Source: Notamacropus eugenii (Eukaryota; Chordata; Mammalia; Diprotodontia; Macropodidae). From it: a DNA stretch of 64,000 nt. This document shows positions 1-12,074 of this stretch, piece by piece. The position numbers and the translations under genes were made by a program. The notes under the pieces were generated by a model. It was not told where the DNA came from and made no database searches. It saw nothing but the letters and a program-made list of their open reading frames with translations. How positions within the stretch are numbered: the stretch's first letter is position 1; every line of letters begins with the position of its first letter. Location of the stretch: contig NC_092873.1 of NCBI RefSeq assembly GCF_028372415.1, forward strand, positions 351,395,890-351,459,889, read 5' to 3'.

Positions 1-53
1 CTACTATAACTACTACTACTACTATTACTACCACCACCACTGCCACCACCACT
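1..53 (+). repeat. CTA/CCA trinucleotide repeat
   Basis: CTA and CCA triplets with few interruptions run from the window edge to about 53. Confidence 0.9.
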
Positions 54-109
54 CTCCAGGGACTCTAATCTCCAGCCAACCTAGACCAATTAATGACTTC
101 CCACATATA

Positions 110-500
110 TGCTTCACACTTTCATACCTCCATGACTCTGTTCACAGTTCCTTTGCTTGGAATTCCTAGCTACTATCCTTCCCACATGCAAATATACACT
201 CTCCTGGTCTTTCTCTCATATTTGTAGAATTTTTATCTATTTAAATCTCAATTTAAATGCTGTCCTCTCCATAAAGCCTTCTCTGAGTCCCAGAATGACT
301 TTCCTCTCACACCTCACATAATACTTTGCATCCTTTTTAGACACTTGTATAGTCCAATTTTTAATGATTATAGGACCTTGAAGGCCACTGAATCCAACCC
401 TCTCATTTTACAGATGAAGAAATTAAGGCCTAGAGTGGTTAAGTGGTTTTGACTCTGGCTATTTACCCAGGGTCATACGCTAGAAAGTGACGTCATCTGT
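110..500. mobile_element. L2 3' fragment followed by MIR/L3-like fragment
   Basis: 110-360 has the pattern of an L2 3' region on + (CTTTGCTTGGAATTCCTAGC, CATAAAGCCTTCTCTGAGTC). 361-500 has TCATTTTACAGATGAAGAAA, a minus-strand MIR or L3-type end. Confidence 0.5.
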
Positions 501-599
501 GCGGAGGATTCTAATTAATGGTTGCAGTTTTTAAAACCCATCTATATTTTCTTGTCTTGTCTCTACGGTTTGAGCTGGACTATCTACATGAGCTTTCTG

Positions 600-935
600 G
601 CTGTTCCTCAAGCACAGCACCCCATCTTCCATCTAAGTGTGTTTACCCTGGCTGAGCATAGACTCAGAATGCTTGCCCTCCTCACCTGTGATTTCCCCAG
701 CTTCCTCCAAAACTCAGCTCAAACCTCACCTTCTGCAGGAGGTCATTCTGTCCTTTTCGGTTGTGCTTTTCTTTCTGAAATTACCTTTCATATACTTTAT
801 ATGTACTCTGTCTACATAGTTGATTGAATATGTCTCCCCTATTTGAATATATAATCAACTCCTTAATGGTAGGACCCTGTGCCTTTTTTTTTGTATCCTG
901 AGTGTTCAGCACAGTAAATGGAACATTGTTGCTAC
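600..935 (+). mobile_element. L2 3' fragment
   Basis: CAGCTCAAACCTCACCTTCT, then a TGGTAGGACCCTGTGCC-type segment and TTGTATCCTGAGTGTTCAGC. This is the usual L2 3' end order. Confidence 0.65.
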
Positions 936-944
936 TGAGTGGTT

Positions 945-1265
945 TCTTACCCTTGGCATCTCCACTTAGGGTTTTCTTGGCAAAGAGACTGGGGTGCTTT
1001 GCCATTTCCTTCTCCAGTTCTTTTTACAGATGAGAAACTGAGGCCAACAGGGTGAAGTGACTTGACCAGGGCTACACAGCTAGTAGTTTGCTATTTCCTT
1101 CTCCAGCTCATTTGACAGATGAGGAGCCTGAGGCCAACAGGGTGAAGTGACTTGCCCGGGATCACACAGCTAATATGTGTCTGAGGCCAGATTTCAACTC
1201 AGGAAGATGAGTCTTCCTGACTTCAGCTTCAGTGCTCTGTCCACTCCACCCACCCAGTTGTCCTG
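945..1265 (-). mobile_element. SINE with an internal duplication
   Basis: Minus-strand marsupial SINE: TTTGCCATTTCCTTCTCCAG, GAGAAACTGAGGCCAACAGG, and the head complement near CCACCCAGTTGTCC. The middle part (TTGCTATTTCC to ACACAGCTA) occurs twice, at 999-1083 and 1088-1172. Confidence 0.8.
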
Positions 1266-1279
1266 CCTTGCATGCAGTT

Positions 1280-1500
1280 AAGAACTTAATGCTTGGAAAC
1301 AAATTGTACCCAACAACTAGAGAACGGTTGAACAAATTGTAATATATGAATGTAATGGAAGGCAGTATAGTGTAAAGGACAGAGTTAGCCCTGAAGCCAA
1401 GTACTGGGTTCACCTCTATGACACGTTTTGGCTATGTGACCTGAGCAAGATGCTTAATGTCTCAGTGAACTGGGCAACTCTCTATGGCTATAACTGGCAC
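1280..1500 (+). mobile_element. L1 3' fragment followed by MIR-like piece
   Basis: 1285-1362 (GAACGGTTGAACAAATTGTA, ATGAATGTAATGGA) matches the marsupial L1 3' region. It breaks into AGGCAGTATAGTGTAAAGGA and a MIR-like SINE. Confidence 0.55.
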
Positions 1501-1802
1501 AGAAAATATCAAGCTGCACTGTTTGCTATTACCATTCATGCCTAGGGAAGAGGACTGGATTAGAGTGAAATAGGAGGGGTTTGCCCAGCCCAGGGACTAG
1601 CATTTCTGGGGTTTTTCTGCCTCCATTCCTATGGGACAAGTGACAAAGTAATGGTAGGGGTCACAGCCTTGAACCTGGGCAGCCTCGCCACCTAAGAGGA
1701 TGAGGAGCAGGGGAATCAGAAATCTGGAAATAAGAGTAACTCACTATATGGGGAAATAAGGAGAAAAGGTGAAAATCCCAAATATTCAAGACATAGGAGA
1801 TG

Positions 1803-1814
1803 GGCTCTCCTATC

Positions 1815-1866
<52 letters not shown>

Positions 1867-1892
1867 CTTTTCTCTTTCTCTGTCTCTTTCTC
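1803..1892 (+). repeat. (TC)n microsatellite
   Basis: TCTCTCTC with scattered TTT interruptions for about 90 bases. The ORF of Arg/Glu repeats on the minus strand is an artefact. Confidence 0.95.
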
Positions 1893-1949
1893 TGTGGGAA
1901 CTTGGGCTATGGTAGCCAAAAAAAAAATCATTATAAACATTTTACAAGC

Positions 1950-2150
1950 AGATATTCTTAACCAGGGGTCCATGAGCTTGTTTAGCTTTCTTTAAAAAAA
2001 AAGTATGTGTATACATATACATACATATATATATATATATGGGTGTATATACACACACATGCATATATATGTATAACACACAGACACACAGACACACACA
2101 CTGCCAAAGGAATCCATGACACCTCAAACAGTGAAGAACTCCCATGTTAC
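1950..2150 (+). mobile_element. hAT-type MITE relic with microsatellite core
   Basis: The left end ATTCTTAACCAGGGGTCCAT and the right end AGTGAAGAACTCCC, with GGAATCCATGACACC inside, are termini of the GGGTTCTTAACC family. A TA/CA microsatellite (2005-2100) replaces the middle. Confidence 0.55.
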
Positions 2151-3179
2151 AGAGTACTCTGGATAAGCATATCCTCCTCACAGCAGAGAGGAGGGGGAGT
2201 CAGGTGAAGAATGGGGGCAGTTTTCCCAGGTTCTGAGAGAGCTTGGTTGCTACAACCACTGCCCATTCCGCCTCCTGCTTCCTTCCTCTGAGTCCCATTT
2301 TGCCAGTCCTGCAAGGCTTTAGCTTAGGGGAGGCAATGGAGATCCATCTAGTGACTTGATCGCCCTGCAATCTGGTGGCCCCTCCATGACCCTTAGTTAG
2401 ACTCTCTTAAAGACTTACTTTGCCTCTGCTGAAGTTGCTGCAGGACCCTTCCCTCCACTCTGTTGGGATGCCAGGTCAGGGAAAAATTAACAACACATTT
2501 TTTCCTCTTTGCCTCTTCTGACCATTCTGTTTTCCACAGCTCAGCCCATGGTACATGGCCCTGGGGTTCTGGGTGGTACAGGCAAGGGAGACACAAAATC
2601 CTAAAATTTACACTTTAAAGGGATATGCCTCTGGTCACCATTACTTAAATTTCATTTCTATCCATTAATGGAAAAATGAAGGAGCAGGGTAGTGGGGAGT
2701 CCAGTTGGAATGATACATTTTTAGCCCAGGAGAAAAAGCCGAAAAAAGTATTCTGTATTATTGATTAAAAGGAGCCATTTGCAAAGTTTGCATTTTTATA
2801 AGTAAGGTTTAGTTGCTAATTTTAAAAATTTAAGTTTGGCTGACTTATTTCTTTATTGTGATGAATTAAAAAACCTTCTTTATGACTGAGCAGTTAATAA
2901 ATGTATGACTTTTAAAATAAATAAAATTCCACAGTGGACACTGCCCGCCCCCCCACCTCAGTTGACTCTGCTGTACACATCTATGTAAAGTAGAGTGAGG
3001 TAAGACATTAATTAGGTCTTCTAAAGTGGTATTCTAGGATTTTCCCACCCCAAAACTCCAGAAGCCAAATAGGACTGGGTTAAGCCTCCCTCCTCTGCGT
3101 CTAGTTATGACAAACATTGTATAGTACAGTGCCTTTGGAGTCAAAGAACCTGTGTTTGATTCCCTGTTCTGTGATTTAG
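2151..3179. other. Intergenic stretch, nothing recognised
   Basis: No gene or named repeat was recognised. 2800-2935 is AT-rich. Short ORFs here lack similarity to anything I know. Confidence 0.5.
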
Positions 3180-3225
3180 TGGATTTAGAGCTAGAAAGGA
3201 CCACAGAGATCCTCTAGGTCTAGGC

Positions 3226-3856
3226 CAATGGTTTTCAAACTTTTTGATCTCAGGACCCCTTTTCACCCCTTTTATTCTTTTCTTTCTTTCTTTCTTTTTT
3301 TTTTTTTTTTGAGGTATTTGGGGTTAAGTGACTTGTCCCAGATAACACAGTAAGTGTCTGAAGTCACATTTGAACTCAGGTCCTCCTGACTTCAGGGCCA
3401 GTGTTCTATCCACTGTGCAACCTAGCAGCCCTACTTTTTCACTCTTTCCCAAAGAGTTTTTGTTTATATAGGCTCCATCTATGGATATTTACTGCGTTAG
3501 AAATTAAAAGCGATAAATTTGTAAAAAAAAATACTTATTAATCTTAAATATTATATACATTTTTTATGAAAAATAACTATATTTTCCAAAACAAAACTAA
3601 TGAAAGAATGGCATTGCTTTACATATTATTGTAAATCTCTTTACTGTCTCGCTTAATAAAAGACAGCTGGGTTCTTATATCAATTTCTGCATTCCATCTG
3701 TTGTGATATATTGTTTTGGTTGACGTATTTGAAGGTAATCTGGCCCTACACGGATATATATTTGGAAAAAGGAGGAACATGTTAATGGGCAAATACCATC
3801 TTAATATTACCATGAAAATGATTTTGACCTCAAGGCCAGACTTTGAGAACTGTTAG
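3226..3856 (+). mobile_element. hAT-Charlie-like non-autonomous transposon
   Basis: The terminal inverted repeats are CAATGGTTTTCAAACTTT at the left and the complement TAACAGTTCTCAAAG at the right. The body includes AAAATAACTATATTTTCCAA, TAAAAGACAGCTGGGTTCTT and TTGTTTTGGTTGACGTATTT, familiar from old mammalian hAT-Charlie MITEs. Flanking 8-mers GTCTAGGC and GACTATGC match at 6 of 8 bases, a decayed target-site duplication. Confidence 0.75.
3296..3435 (-). mobile_element. SINE inserted in the hAT element
   Basis: GTTAAGTGACTTGTCCCAGA, TTGAACTCAGGTCCTCCTGA and CTATCCACTGTGCAACCTAG form a 5' part of the marsupial SINE on minus. A T-rich/TTTC microsatellite (3277-3310) sits at its A-tail side. 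Confidence 0.8.
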
Positions 3857-4350
3857 ACTATGCTCATTTTACAAATCAAGAAATTGAGGCCCAGGAAGAT
3901 TAAAAGACAGCCCAAGGCTATGCCATTACTCATTTTCCAAAGACCACCCCCATACAGAAGCATAGCTAGTGAGCAAGAGGGTGGTATTCATGGTGCAGTT
4001 TGGAGACAAAGGGCTTGAATTCAAACCCCACATCTGCCACCTAGCACCTGTGTGACCTTACATAAGTCACATCTACTCTGTAGGTCTCAGTATTCTCAAA
4101 TGTAAAAAAACTGGGGAGAGGTTGGACCAGCTGACTTCTAAGGCGCCTTCCAATGCTAAATCCACTGTATTCACAAACCCAGGACTCCTTCCATTCTATC
4201 ATCCTGCCTCTTTACTACATGAATGATCTTAGACAAGTCACTTATTAATTTCTTTGGGATTTAGCTTCTAGTTTGTAAGATGCTGGGAAATGAGCAGAGG
4301 GATTGGGCTGGATGTTTTCTAAAGTCCCTTTCGGCTCTAAATCCTGTACT
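3857..4350. mobile_element. MIR/L3-like fragments
   Basis: 3857-3910 continues the older repeat cut by the hAT element (TCATTTTACAAATCAAGAAA). 3985-4195 and 4185-4350 are two successive plus-strand MIR-like copies (GTGTGACCTTACATAAGTCA; ATGATCTTAGACAAGTCACT). Confidence 0.55.
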
Positions 4351-5329
4351 TCATTCCCTCTTCTTCTCCTCTCCTGCCCTTGTCCTGCCACCAAATATAC
4401 ACACAGCCCGCAAACATATGCACACAAGATTTGAAGCTGGCCTAGTTAAACCTGCAGGGTCCCCAGTGTGTACAGGGCTCTGAGTGTCATTCTTCCCCAG
4501 ACTCTGAGGTCAGAGAACAATCAGGGCCTTTGTCAGATAGGGGGATGCTCAAAGAGTGAGGTCACCCCCCTCTTTGTCCCTGAGCAGGGGAGACACAGGG
4601 GCTGAGGCCCAGCAGGGGCTGAGGCCCTTTCCCCTGGGGGCCTCTGGTTCAATGCTTCCTCCTGGGGGAAAAAGGGGGTGGGAAGTAAGAACTAAAAAAG
4701 TTGATGGCATGAGGAACAGGGGATAGACACATACTGATAAAGGCATAGAAAGAAGAAAAGGGGCAGAGTGAGTCAGAGATGGAGTACAGAGAGGGAACAC
4801 AGCAAAGAAAAGTCCCAAGGATGCTGAGTCACAGTCACAAGAATATTGTGATGACCCTTACCACTTGGAGATCCCAAAGCAATTAGCCATGGTGCCTACA
4901 AGAATTGTCCAGATCCTCGTGAGGAGACAGAAGTAACTAAATAGAGCCACAATATTCTGACTCCCAACCCCCCAATCTTTTGTAAAAGTGACTGAGTAGA
5001 AAAGCTGCCCACTACTATCCCACTATTGCTAGTCAAAACACTGGAACCCAAGGGGCAAAAGGGATGAGGAGGAAGGGAGATGGGACCACTCTCCCCTAGA
5101 TCTTTTGGAAGATCAGCAAGGAATCTGTAGCATATGCCATTTGGTCAGAGCCCTGAAAGATGGGAGTGATATGAAATAGAGGAAGTCGTTCAAAAAGATG
5201 GGGCCAATGTGTAAACAAGATGAAGCTGTGAGGATTCTAAAGCTGAGGACTGGGATGGGAAAAATAAATATGTAAACAACACTGGAGGAAGAGATACACT
5301 GCCACTGGCGTCACAGAAGGTTGGCAGGA
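4351..5329. other. Intergenic stretch, nothing recognised
   Basis: It is GC-moderate and purine-rich, with no repeat or exon I can name. Confidence 0.5.
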
Positions 5330-5500
5330 AGCAAGGACGTGGCGTCAGAAGACCGAGGTTTGAATCTGGCATCTCCCAACCATTGGTTGCGTAGCCTTTG
5401 CCAAATCACTTTCTCTCTCGAGGCTTCATTTTCCTGCTTTTGTAAAAGAGGGAATTGTTCTTATGATCTCTAATGTTTCTTCCAGCTCTGAATCCAATAA
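5330..5500 (+). mobile_element. MIR fragment
   Basis: CAGAAGACCGAGGTTTGAAT, GCCAAATCACTTTCTCTCTC and TCCAGCTCTGAATCC in MIR order. Confidence 0.65.
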
Positions 5501-5574
5501 TCTTATCAGATGACTTGTAGTCCTTCCTGCTTCAGAGCACAGGGACAGACTCAAGACTCAGAGTCAAGTCCAGA

Positions 5575-6570
5575 ATCAATCAATAAAGCTTTATTAAGTT
5601 CCTACTATGTACCAGGCACTGCGTTAAGTGCTAGAGACCCAAGAAAAGTTAAAAACAGATTCTGGCCTCCAGGAGTTCTCAATCTAACAGATGAGACACC
5701 TGGTAAACAACTGTGTAAAGACAAGATATGCACAAGATAAACTGGAAATAATCCCCAAAGGAAGGCATTAGGAAGGACTGGGAAAGAGGGTGGAATTTCA
5801 TCTGAGATTTTAAGGAAGGAAGCTAGGAAGGCCAGAAGATGATGAGAGAGAGCTTTCTGGTCAATGAAAACGTACACACAGAAGATGGAATTGTGTGTGA
5901 GGAGAAGCAAAGAGGCCAGTGTCATTGGATTGGAGAGTACATTGTAAGGTATAAGAAGGCTTGAAAGGTAAGAAGAGGTCAAGCTTTGAATGCCAATCAG
6001 AAGATTTTCTTTCTGATTCTGAAGGTAATATGGGGCCACTGAACTTTACTGAATGGGGGTGGGGGGTGACATGGTCAGATCTATGCTTTAGGAAAATTAA
6101 TTTGACAGCTGAGTGGAATTTGGACCAGACTGGGGGAAGACTTGAAGCAGGGAGACCAATAAGAATGCTACTGCAATAGGTCAGGTATGAGGTGATGAGG
6201 GCCTGGACCAAGATGGTGGAAGGATCAGAGGAGAGAAGCAGCAAGATTTGGTAAATGATTGGATATGGTGGCTGAGGGAGAGTGAGGATGGCCCCTAGAT
6301 TGTGAGCTGGGGGGACTGGGAGGATGATAGTGCTCTCAACAGTAATGGGGAAGTTAGAATGAGAAGAGGATTTGGAGAAAAATAATAAGTTCAGTTTGGG
6401 ACATGCTGAGTTTTACATGCCCATAAAACATCCAGTTTTGAGATGTCCAACAGGCAGTTGGGAATGTGGAGTTTTGTTAGGGCTAAATAAGTACATCTGA
6501 GAATAATTTGCATAAAGATGTATGTGCCACATCCATAGGAGTTGATGAGATCTCCAAGCAAAATAGTATA
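5575..6570 (-). mobile_element. L2 LINE, 3' half with RT remnants
   Basis: The minus-strand translation has TILVQALITSYLTYCSSILI, GLPASSLPPVWSKF and KHRSDHVTP, L2/CR1-clade reverse-transcriptase C-terminus. Further upstream are LLMGLYTILLGDLINSYG and LHIPNCLLDISKLDVLW. The 3' end is at 5575-5620 (AATAAAGCTTTATTAAG on +). Frameshifts and stops make it a relic. Confidence 0.8.
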
Positions 6571-6659
6571 GAGGCCCATGAGGAGACTATTGCAATTATC
6601 AAAGCATAACACACAGGCTCAGATGAGCACAGGGCCATGGGACTGGTCAGAAAGTAGCC

Positions 6660-7225
6660 TAACAGTATTCAAAGGGCATTGGATTTCAAAAATTCAATTC
6701 ACTATTATTAAGTACCTACTTTGTGGCCTATATAAAGCTGGTGGAAGTAATGCCTTTACTTTCAACGACCTAAAGAGCTCCCCAGTAAGGAAACTTCCTC
6801 TCCCTCTGTATTTATAGTTTAGAACACCTCTGAGAGGGTTTAGTAACTTGTCTAGGGTCACTCAGCCAGTGTGTGTCAGAGGTGGGATTTGAACCTGTCT
6901 TCTGGGCTTCAAGGTCAGTTCTCCAGCCACGATATCACATTGCCTCTATGCTGAGGAAGAAACAAAGTTTCAGCAAGACATGGTCCCCATCAAGGAGCTT
7001 AGAGACTAAGGAGAAAGATATGACACAAACAGATAGCTATATACAACTTCACACAATTAGTGCATTTGACATGTGCCAATTCTATGTGGGGTCTGAGGAG
7101 AAAAGTCATTTCAGAGAAGAAAGAGATCAGGCAAGAAAGGCTTCCTGGAGGAGGTGCCAACTGAGCTGGGCTTTAAAGAAAGAGTATAGCAGTACTAGGT
7201 ATATTCTTCAAAGCATTCAGAACCA
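6660..7225 (-). mobile_element. L2 3' ends with an intervening MIR
   Basis: 6682-6815 and 6955-7225 look like minus-strand L2 3' sequence (TAAGTACCTACTTTGTGGCC; GGAGGAGGTGCCAACTGAGC). 6830-6950 is a minus-strand MIR (GGTGGGATTTGAACCTGTCT). Confidence 0.6.
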
Positions 7226-7229
7226 GAGG

Positions 7230-7775
7230 GAAAGATCTCAGATCAAAAAAAAAAAATTCCTAGTAGCACTTTTTGTAGTAATAAAGAGCTGGAAGCAAAG
7301 TGTTGTCCATTGATTGGGGAATAGATAAACAAACTGTGGTATGTGAATTTAATGGAATATTATGCATCAGAAAAAAAAAAAAACAATGAATATAAAGAAT
7401 CCCCAGTAACTTGGAAGACTCAAATGAACTGGCACAGAGCAAAATCAGCAGAACAATCCAATGGCCACACTAACATAAAAGGAAACAACTTTGAAAGGCT
7501 AGGATTTTAATCAATGATGTGACCAGTCTTGACTTTGGAAGTCTGACAAAGAAGTACACTTCCTGCCTCTCAGAAGAAAGGTGGTGGACCATAGGTTTGG
7601 AATGAGGGAAGCATGGGCAGACATGGTCATCGTATTGACTTGTTTTGCTGGACTCTATCGCTTACTTACAAAGCAGGCTCTGTTGGGGGTGGGTAGTCCT
7701 TTATATTTTTATATTTAGTCCTTTAATATTTTTAAAAGCATCAATAAAACATTTATTAAAATAATAAATAAAGGA
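7230..7775 (+). mobile_element. LINE 3' end
   Basis: GTAGTAATAAAGAGCTGGAA, GATTGGGGAATAGATAAACA and TTTAATGGAATATTATGCAT are hallmark L1/RTE-type 3' phrases of marsupial LINEs. The copy ends in an A/T-rich tail near 7775. Confidence 0.65.
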
Positions 7776-9750
7776 TGGGTAGAAATTCAATAGACAAGGA
7801 GCAGGCGGTGGGCATTACTGTCAGAGGGAACGTTCTGACTTGTGGCCAATCAGAGGTCTATCCATTATTAGCTGTATGACCTTGTGTAAATCTCGACCTC
7901 ATCTATGAAATGAAGGTAATGTATGGTGGTGGATATAATGATGAAATATTGGAAGGGGTGACAATGTCTAGTACGACTGCACTGAGTGGATGATTGATGA
8001 TAATATCAGGGAGGGAGGAATGGGAGAAGAAGGAGGTTGATTAGCTAAAACAGTGGCACCAAAGTAGCAGGTGGGGGTGGGGTTAAGGAGCAACAAAGAG
8101 GGCAAGACAAGGGAGAAGCCTGTTACTCATGGTCAAAGACTCATTTGATCTTCCTATGCCTCAGCTCCCTCATCTGGGAAAAGAGACAGTAGGACTTTGA
8201 TGCTTCAACTAAAACTGGATTGAGTTGGCTGGAAGGTGAAGTTGCCCAGGGCTCCCTCAGAGAAAAGGAGTCAAAGTGAAATGAGTTGTGCTGAGCTCAG
8301 CTGGTCAGAAAGAGCTCACCATTTGCTCTATCATCCTGCACATGACCCGCATGCAGGTTGCTTCAAACATGGAGGGAAGGGGAATATAATTTTGAGCTGA
8401 AATGTTCAGTTTTTTCATTGTAGAGTATCCTGATCTTAGGAACTTCCTTCCCAGCAACCTCAATGAAGCCAATGAAAACTAGATAAATGGGAATGATGGA
8501 ATGGCCTGAACCTCAAATACTGAAACTTGATCCAGCCCCCAGTCCAGGCCCCACCTCCTTTCTTAGATCAATCTGAGAGCTGAGAATAGCCTTAGATGGG
8601 GTCAGAGAAGGGAGAGACTCCTGAGACTAATTGCCCTAAATAAATGAGCAATTAAGGATGTTGCAGGAAGTATCTAGATGCCCCCCAACATCAACAACCC
8701 TTTACCCTCAGCAATCACCATAGAAACCATAGCTCCCCCTCCCCAAGAGTGACTGAGCCACATGATTTGCCTTCACTTGCTGTCAATCAGACTGGAGCAC
8801 AGGGAGGAGGGACAGGGCTCAAAAAAGGCAGTGGTCAGGAGACATGAAAGGCCAGAAAGAGCCCCAGAGCTGGAGAGGGGAGACAGGAGAATGGCCAAGG
8901 TGATTAAGGATTCTGGATGAATCCCAAAGGGGATGGAGGAAGAGCTATCATGCCTATGGTCATGGCTCCCCAATCTATTTCCCAGAAGCTCCTGGGGCTC
9001 TTTGCCCCTAATAGCAGGGAGCATGGGGGAGCAGACAGAGAGAAGCCACATTCCAACAGGGTCCCCATCTCCTCTAGCACCCCTCCCACCACTCATCCCC
9101 ACCACACTTCCTGTAATGGCGTATCAAATGGGGAGGCCATTAGTCCCTGCTCAAGGCAGCGCCTAAGTACTGTGGCTGATAAATATAACATGAGACCATC
9201 GATTAGAATCCTCCTTACTCACAGAAGCTTACTCCTCTGCTCCCTTAATGGCTCTCCCTCCCCCTCCCTGCTCCCACCAGATCCAACAGCCTCCCCAGTG
9301 CTGAAATGGGGGTAGGGGTTCATCTATCTCTCAGTGAGCAGCCTGAGGCTGCAGATCTTAGGGGAACAGGAATGAAGGACAAGGTGCCTTCCTTGCTCTG
9401 GATGAAGAGGCAAGATGTAGGTATATCTGCTAAAGAGGCCTAGCAGTGCCCTCATGTGGCCCAAAGGTAAGCTCGGATCTCCCACATCCAACAAATGTTT
9501 GCAGGGCACCTATGTGACCTGGGCAGCATTAGCTGGGAATTAGGCTGCTACAGATAGGGACAAGAGTGAGCATGTCAGTCCACAAGGTCCTGAACCAAGT
9601 GCTTGGAAGGCAGAACACGATGAAATATAATGCCACTCTCAGGGGAATTCCTAGTCTAAAGAGGGTAAAAAAGTCCCTAAGCTGAGGCACTCCGTCAGTG
9701 TCCCCATCAAGTAATTCAGTTAATGGATCTGTCTAGATAGAACGATCATT
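7776..9750. other. Intergenic stretch, mostly unique
   Basis: A short plus-strand MIR piece lies at about 7830-7925 (GTATGACCTTGTGTAAATCT). The rest, including 8400-9320, shows no repeat or gene I recognise. Confidence 0.5.
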
Positions 9751-9754
9751 CTTC

Positions 9755-10110
9755 TTCACTGTTTATACCAGTGTTTACAAAACACTTTCTCCAAAACAGA
9801 CTAGAGAAACATAGCACAAGGATTATTATGATCTCCATTTTGCAGATAGGAAAACTGAGGCTCAAAAAAGACTTAAGTCCTGAATAATAGTGAAGTGGAT
9901 ACTAGAGTCAGAAGAACCCAAGCTCCTTAGTTTTTTTGAATATATGGCACCTCTCTGAACATGCCCGCCCCTTGTGAATGAATGAATAAATAAATAAAGC
10001 ATGGATTAAGCTCTTACTATATGAAAAATAATGGGGTTATAAGCAGAAAGAAAAAAAAACAATCCCTGGTCTCAAGAAGTTCCTATTTCAATGGGGTAGA
10101 CAACATATAA
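9755..10110 (-). mobile_element. MIR and L2 fragments
   Basis: 9755-9895 has TACAAAACACTTTCTCC and ATTTTGCAGATAGGAAAACT (MIR, minus). 9975-10110 has GAATAAATAAATAAAGCATG and CTCTTACTATATGA (L2-type 3' end, minus). Confidence 0.6.
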
Positions 10111-10241
10111 AGAAAATTCATTTGCAAGTCAGATGGAAAGGTCCCATGGTCCTCAGGGATCAGGAATAGTAATGCCTCTTTTTAAATGTCATTTTCACAG
10201 ATAAAATCATATAATTTTCAGATGTTGAATCATTTGACAAT

Positions 10242-10449
10242 GCAGCTAGGTGGTGCAGTGGATAGAGCACCAGTGCAGGAGTCAGGAGGATCTGAGTTCA
10301 AATCTCACCTCAGACACTTGACACTCACTAGCTATGTGACCTTGGGCAAGTCACTAACCCCAATTGCCTCATCCTGGGTCATCTCCAGTCATCCTGATGA
10401 ATATTCGGTCACTGATGGCATGATATTCTTCGGCAACAAAAGACAAACA
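10242..10449 (+). mobile_element. Marsupial SINE with exact target-site duplication
   Basis: The head is GCAGCTAGGTGGTGCAGTGG, with the variant tail GGGTCATCTCCAGTCATCCT and AACAAAAGACAAACA. It is flanked by CATTTGACAAT at 10231-10241 and 10450-10460, an 11-base duplication made by LINE-driven insertion. Confidence 0.92.
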
Positions 10450-10460
10450 CATTTGACAAT

Positions 10461-10959
10461 ACCAAGGACTTTAGTGACAAGAACTTTCTTTTTCTGAGTC
10501 TTCAATAGATATAGTCATAGCACCTGCAAAGGCCAGTCCACATCTCCCTGGGAACTTTTTCCCAGGCTAAGGGCACTGGGCTAGAAGTATTGTCCTTCTC
10601 TATGCTTCTGGGTTCAGGGTCCTGGGCTGTCTCTGTCAAGGTTTGAGGGAAGATGGTGGCCAAAGTGGTAGTGGTGGTGGTAATGGTGGTAGCCTGACCT
10701 GCCTGGTATATGTCTCCTGCCCTCTCCCAGAATACTTGCTATTTCAGCTAGACTGGCTTGCCTGTCCTATGGGTAGCTGTTGGTTGGCAACTGATGGCAC
10801 AATTGGATCCTTCTCTATAAGAGTTGCCTCCCAGCACCATGGTTGTGATGATTGATCTAGAAGCAGGATCAGTGGGGATGCTGCCACTCCCAGAGTTCCT
10901 GTGCTCTTTTGTCTATTAGTGGCAGTTAATAAGCAGTTGTTGTTGGTAGTGATGAGGAA
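10461..10959. other. Intergenic stretch, nothing recognised
   Basis: No repeat or gene identified. A GGT-rich patch lies at 10655-10690. Confidence 0.45.
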
Positions 10960-11965
10960 GAAGGGCTCCTTCTCCACAATGATCATCCAATGTTCCCTAG
11001 AAGACACTCCCACCTTTAACCTCTCTCCTATCCTGAGCCCATCTATGACCTGCTCCACTTTCCTCTCCTCCAGAAAGCTTTCCCTGGCTCCCTCTGTGAG
11101 TCTCCACTCCCTAAATCTTTAATTCAATATATTCAAAATTGAACTTTCCCTCTTCCACTGGTGAGGACGCTACCATTCATCTTCCCAGATACCCAGGCTT
11201 GAAACCTAGATGTCATCTTTAACTCCTTACTCTCACTACCCATACCCAATCTGTTGCCAAATGCTGTCAAAATTTTACCTTGGTAACATTTCCCATATAC
11301 TTCACCTTTTGTTTCCTGACACTGCCACAACCTTAGTACAGGTTCTCTTTGCCAGGTCTATTCCAATACCCTGCTGGTTGGTCTCCCCGCCTCAAATCTC
11401 TCCCCATTCTAGCCCATCCTCCACTCAGCTTGACAAATTAACCTTCAGATCTGACCATGTCACTTCCTTATTCAATAAATTCCAGTGGCTCCCTATTACC
11501 TTCCAGGATCAGTTCTGAAGTTCACTGGTTAACATTCAAAACCTTTCACAGACTGGCCCCTTCTTACCTTTCCAATCTTCTTACACTTTACATTCCCCCT
11601 TCCCCCCACATACACACTCTTGGTCCACTGACACCAGCCTCTCTGTTGTCCCTCAGGCATTTTCACTGACTGTCTCCCATGCCTGGAATGCTGCCCCTCC
11701 TTACCCGTGTCTCCTGGCTTCTTTTAAGTCCCAGCTAAAATATAACCTTCTACAAGAAGTTTTTCCCAATTCCCCTCATAGTAGTGCCTTCCCTTCAACG
11801 ATTATCCTGTATCTAATACAACTTATTCATACATGTTGTTTCCTCCTTTAGACTGTGAGACCCTTGAGGGTAGGGACTTTCTTGGGTCTCTTTGTGTTTC
11901 CAGCACTTAACATAGTGCCCAGCACAACAAGAGGCACTTACAAATGCTTAATGACCCAGGCAAGG
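10960..11965 (+). mobile_element. L2 LINE, 3' kilobase
   Basis: The plus-strand translation in shifting frames gives TTLVQVLFARSIP, KLTFRSDHVTSLFNKFQWLP and FKTFHRLAPSYLSNLLTLYI, the L2 RT C-terminus. Then come CTGGAATGCTGCCCCTCC and the 3' end motif CTTGAGGGTAGGGACTTTC with CACTTAACATAGTGCCCAGC. Confidence 0.85.
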
Positions 11966-12074
11966 AAAAAGACCACTGAGAAGCAACTAGGATGAATGGG
12001 GGTCTGTACAAGCTCTCTTCCACTGGGTGAGTGTCAGGGTTGCAGACTCTATGCTGCTCTCTTACCCAACCTAA

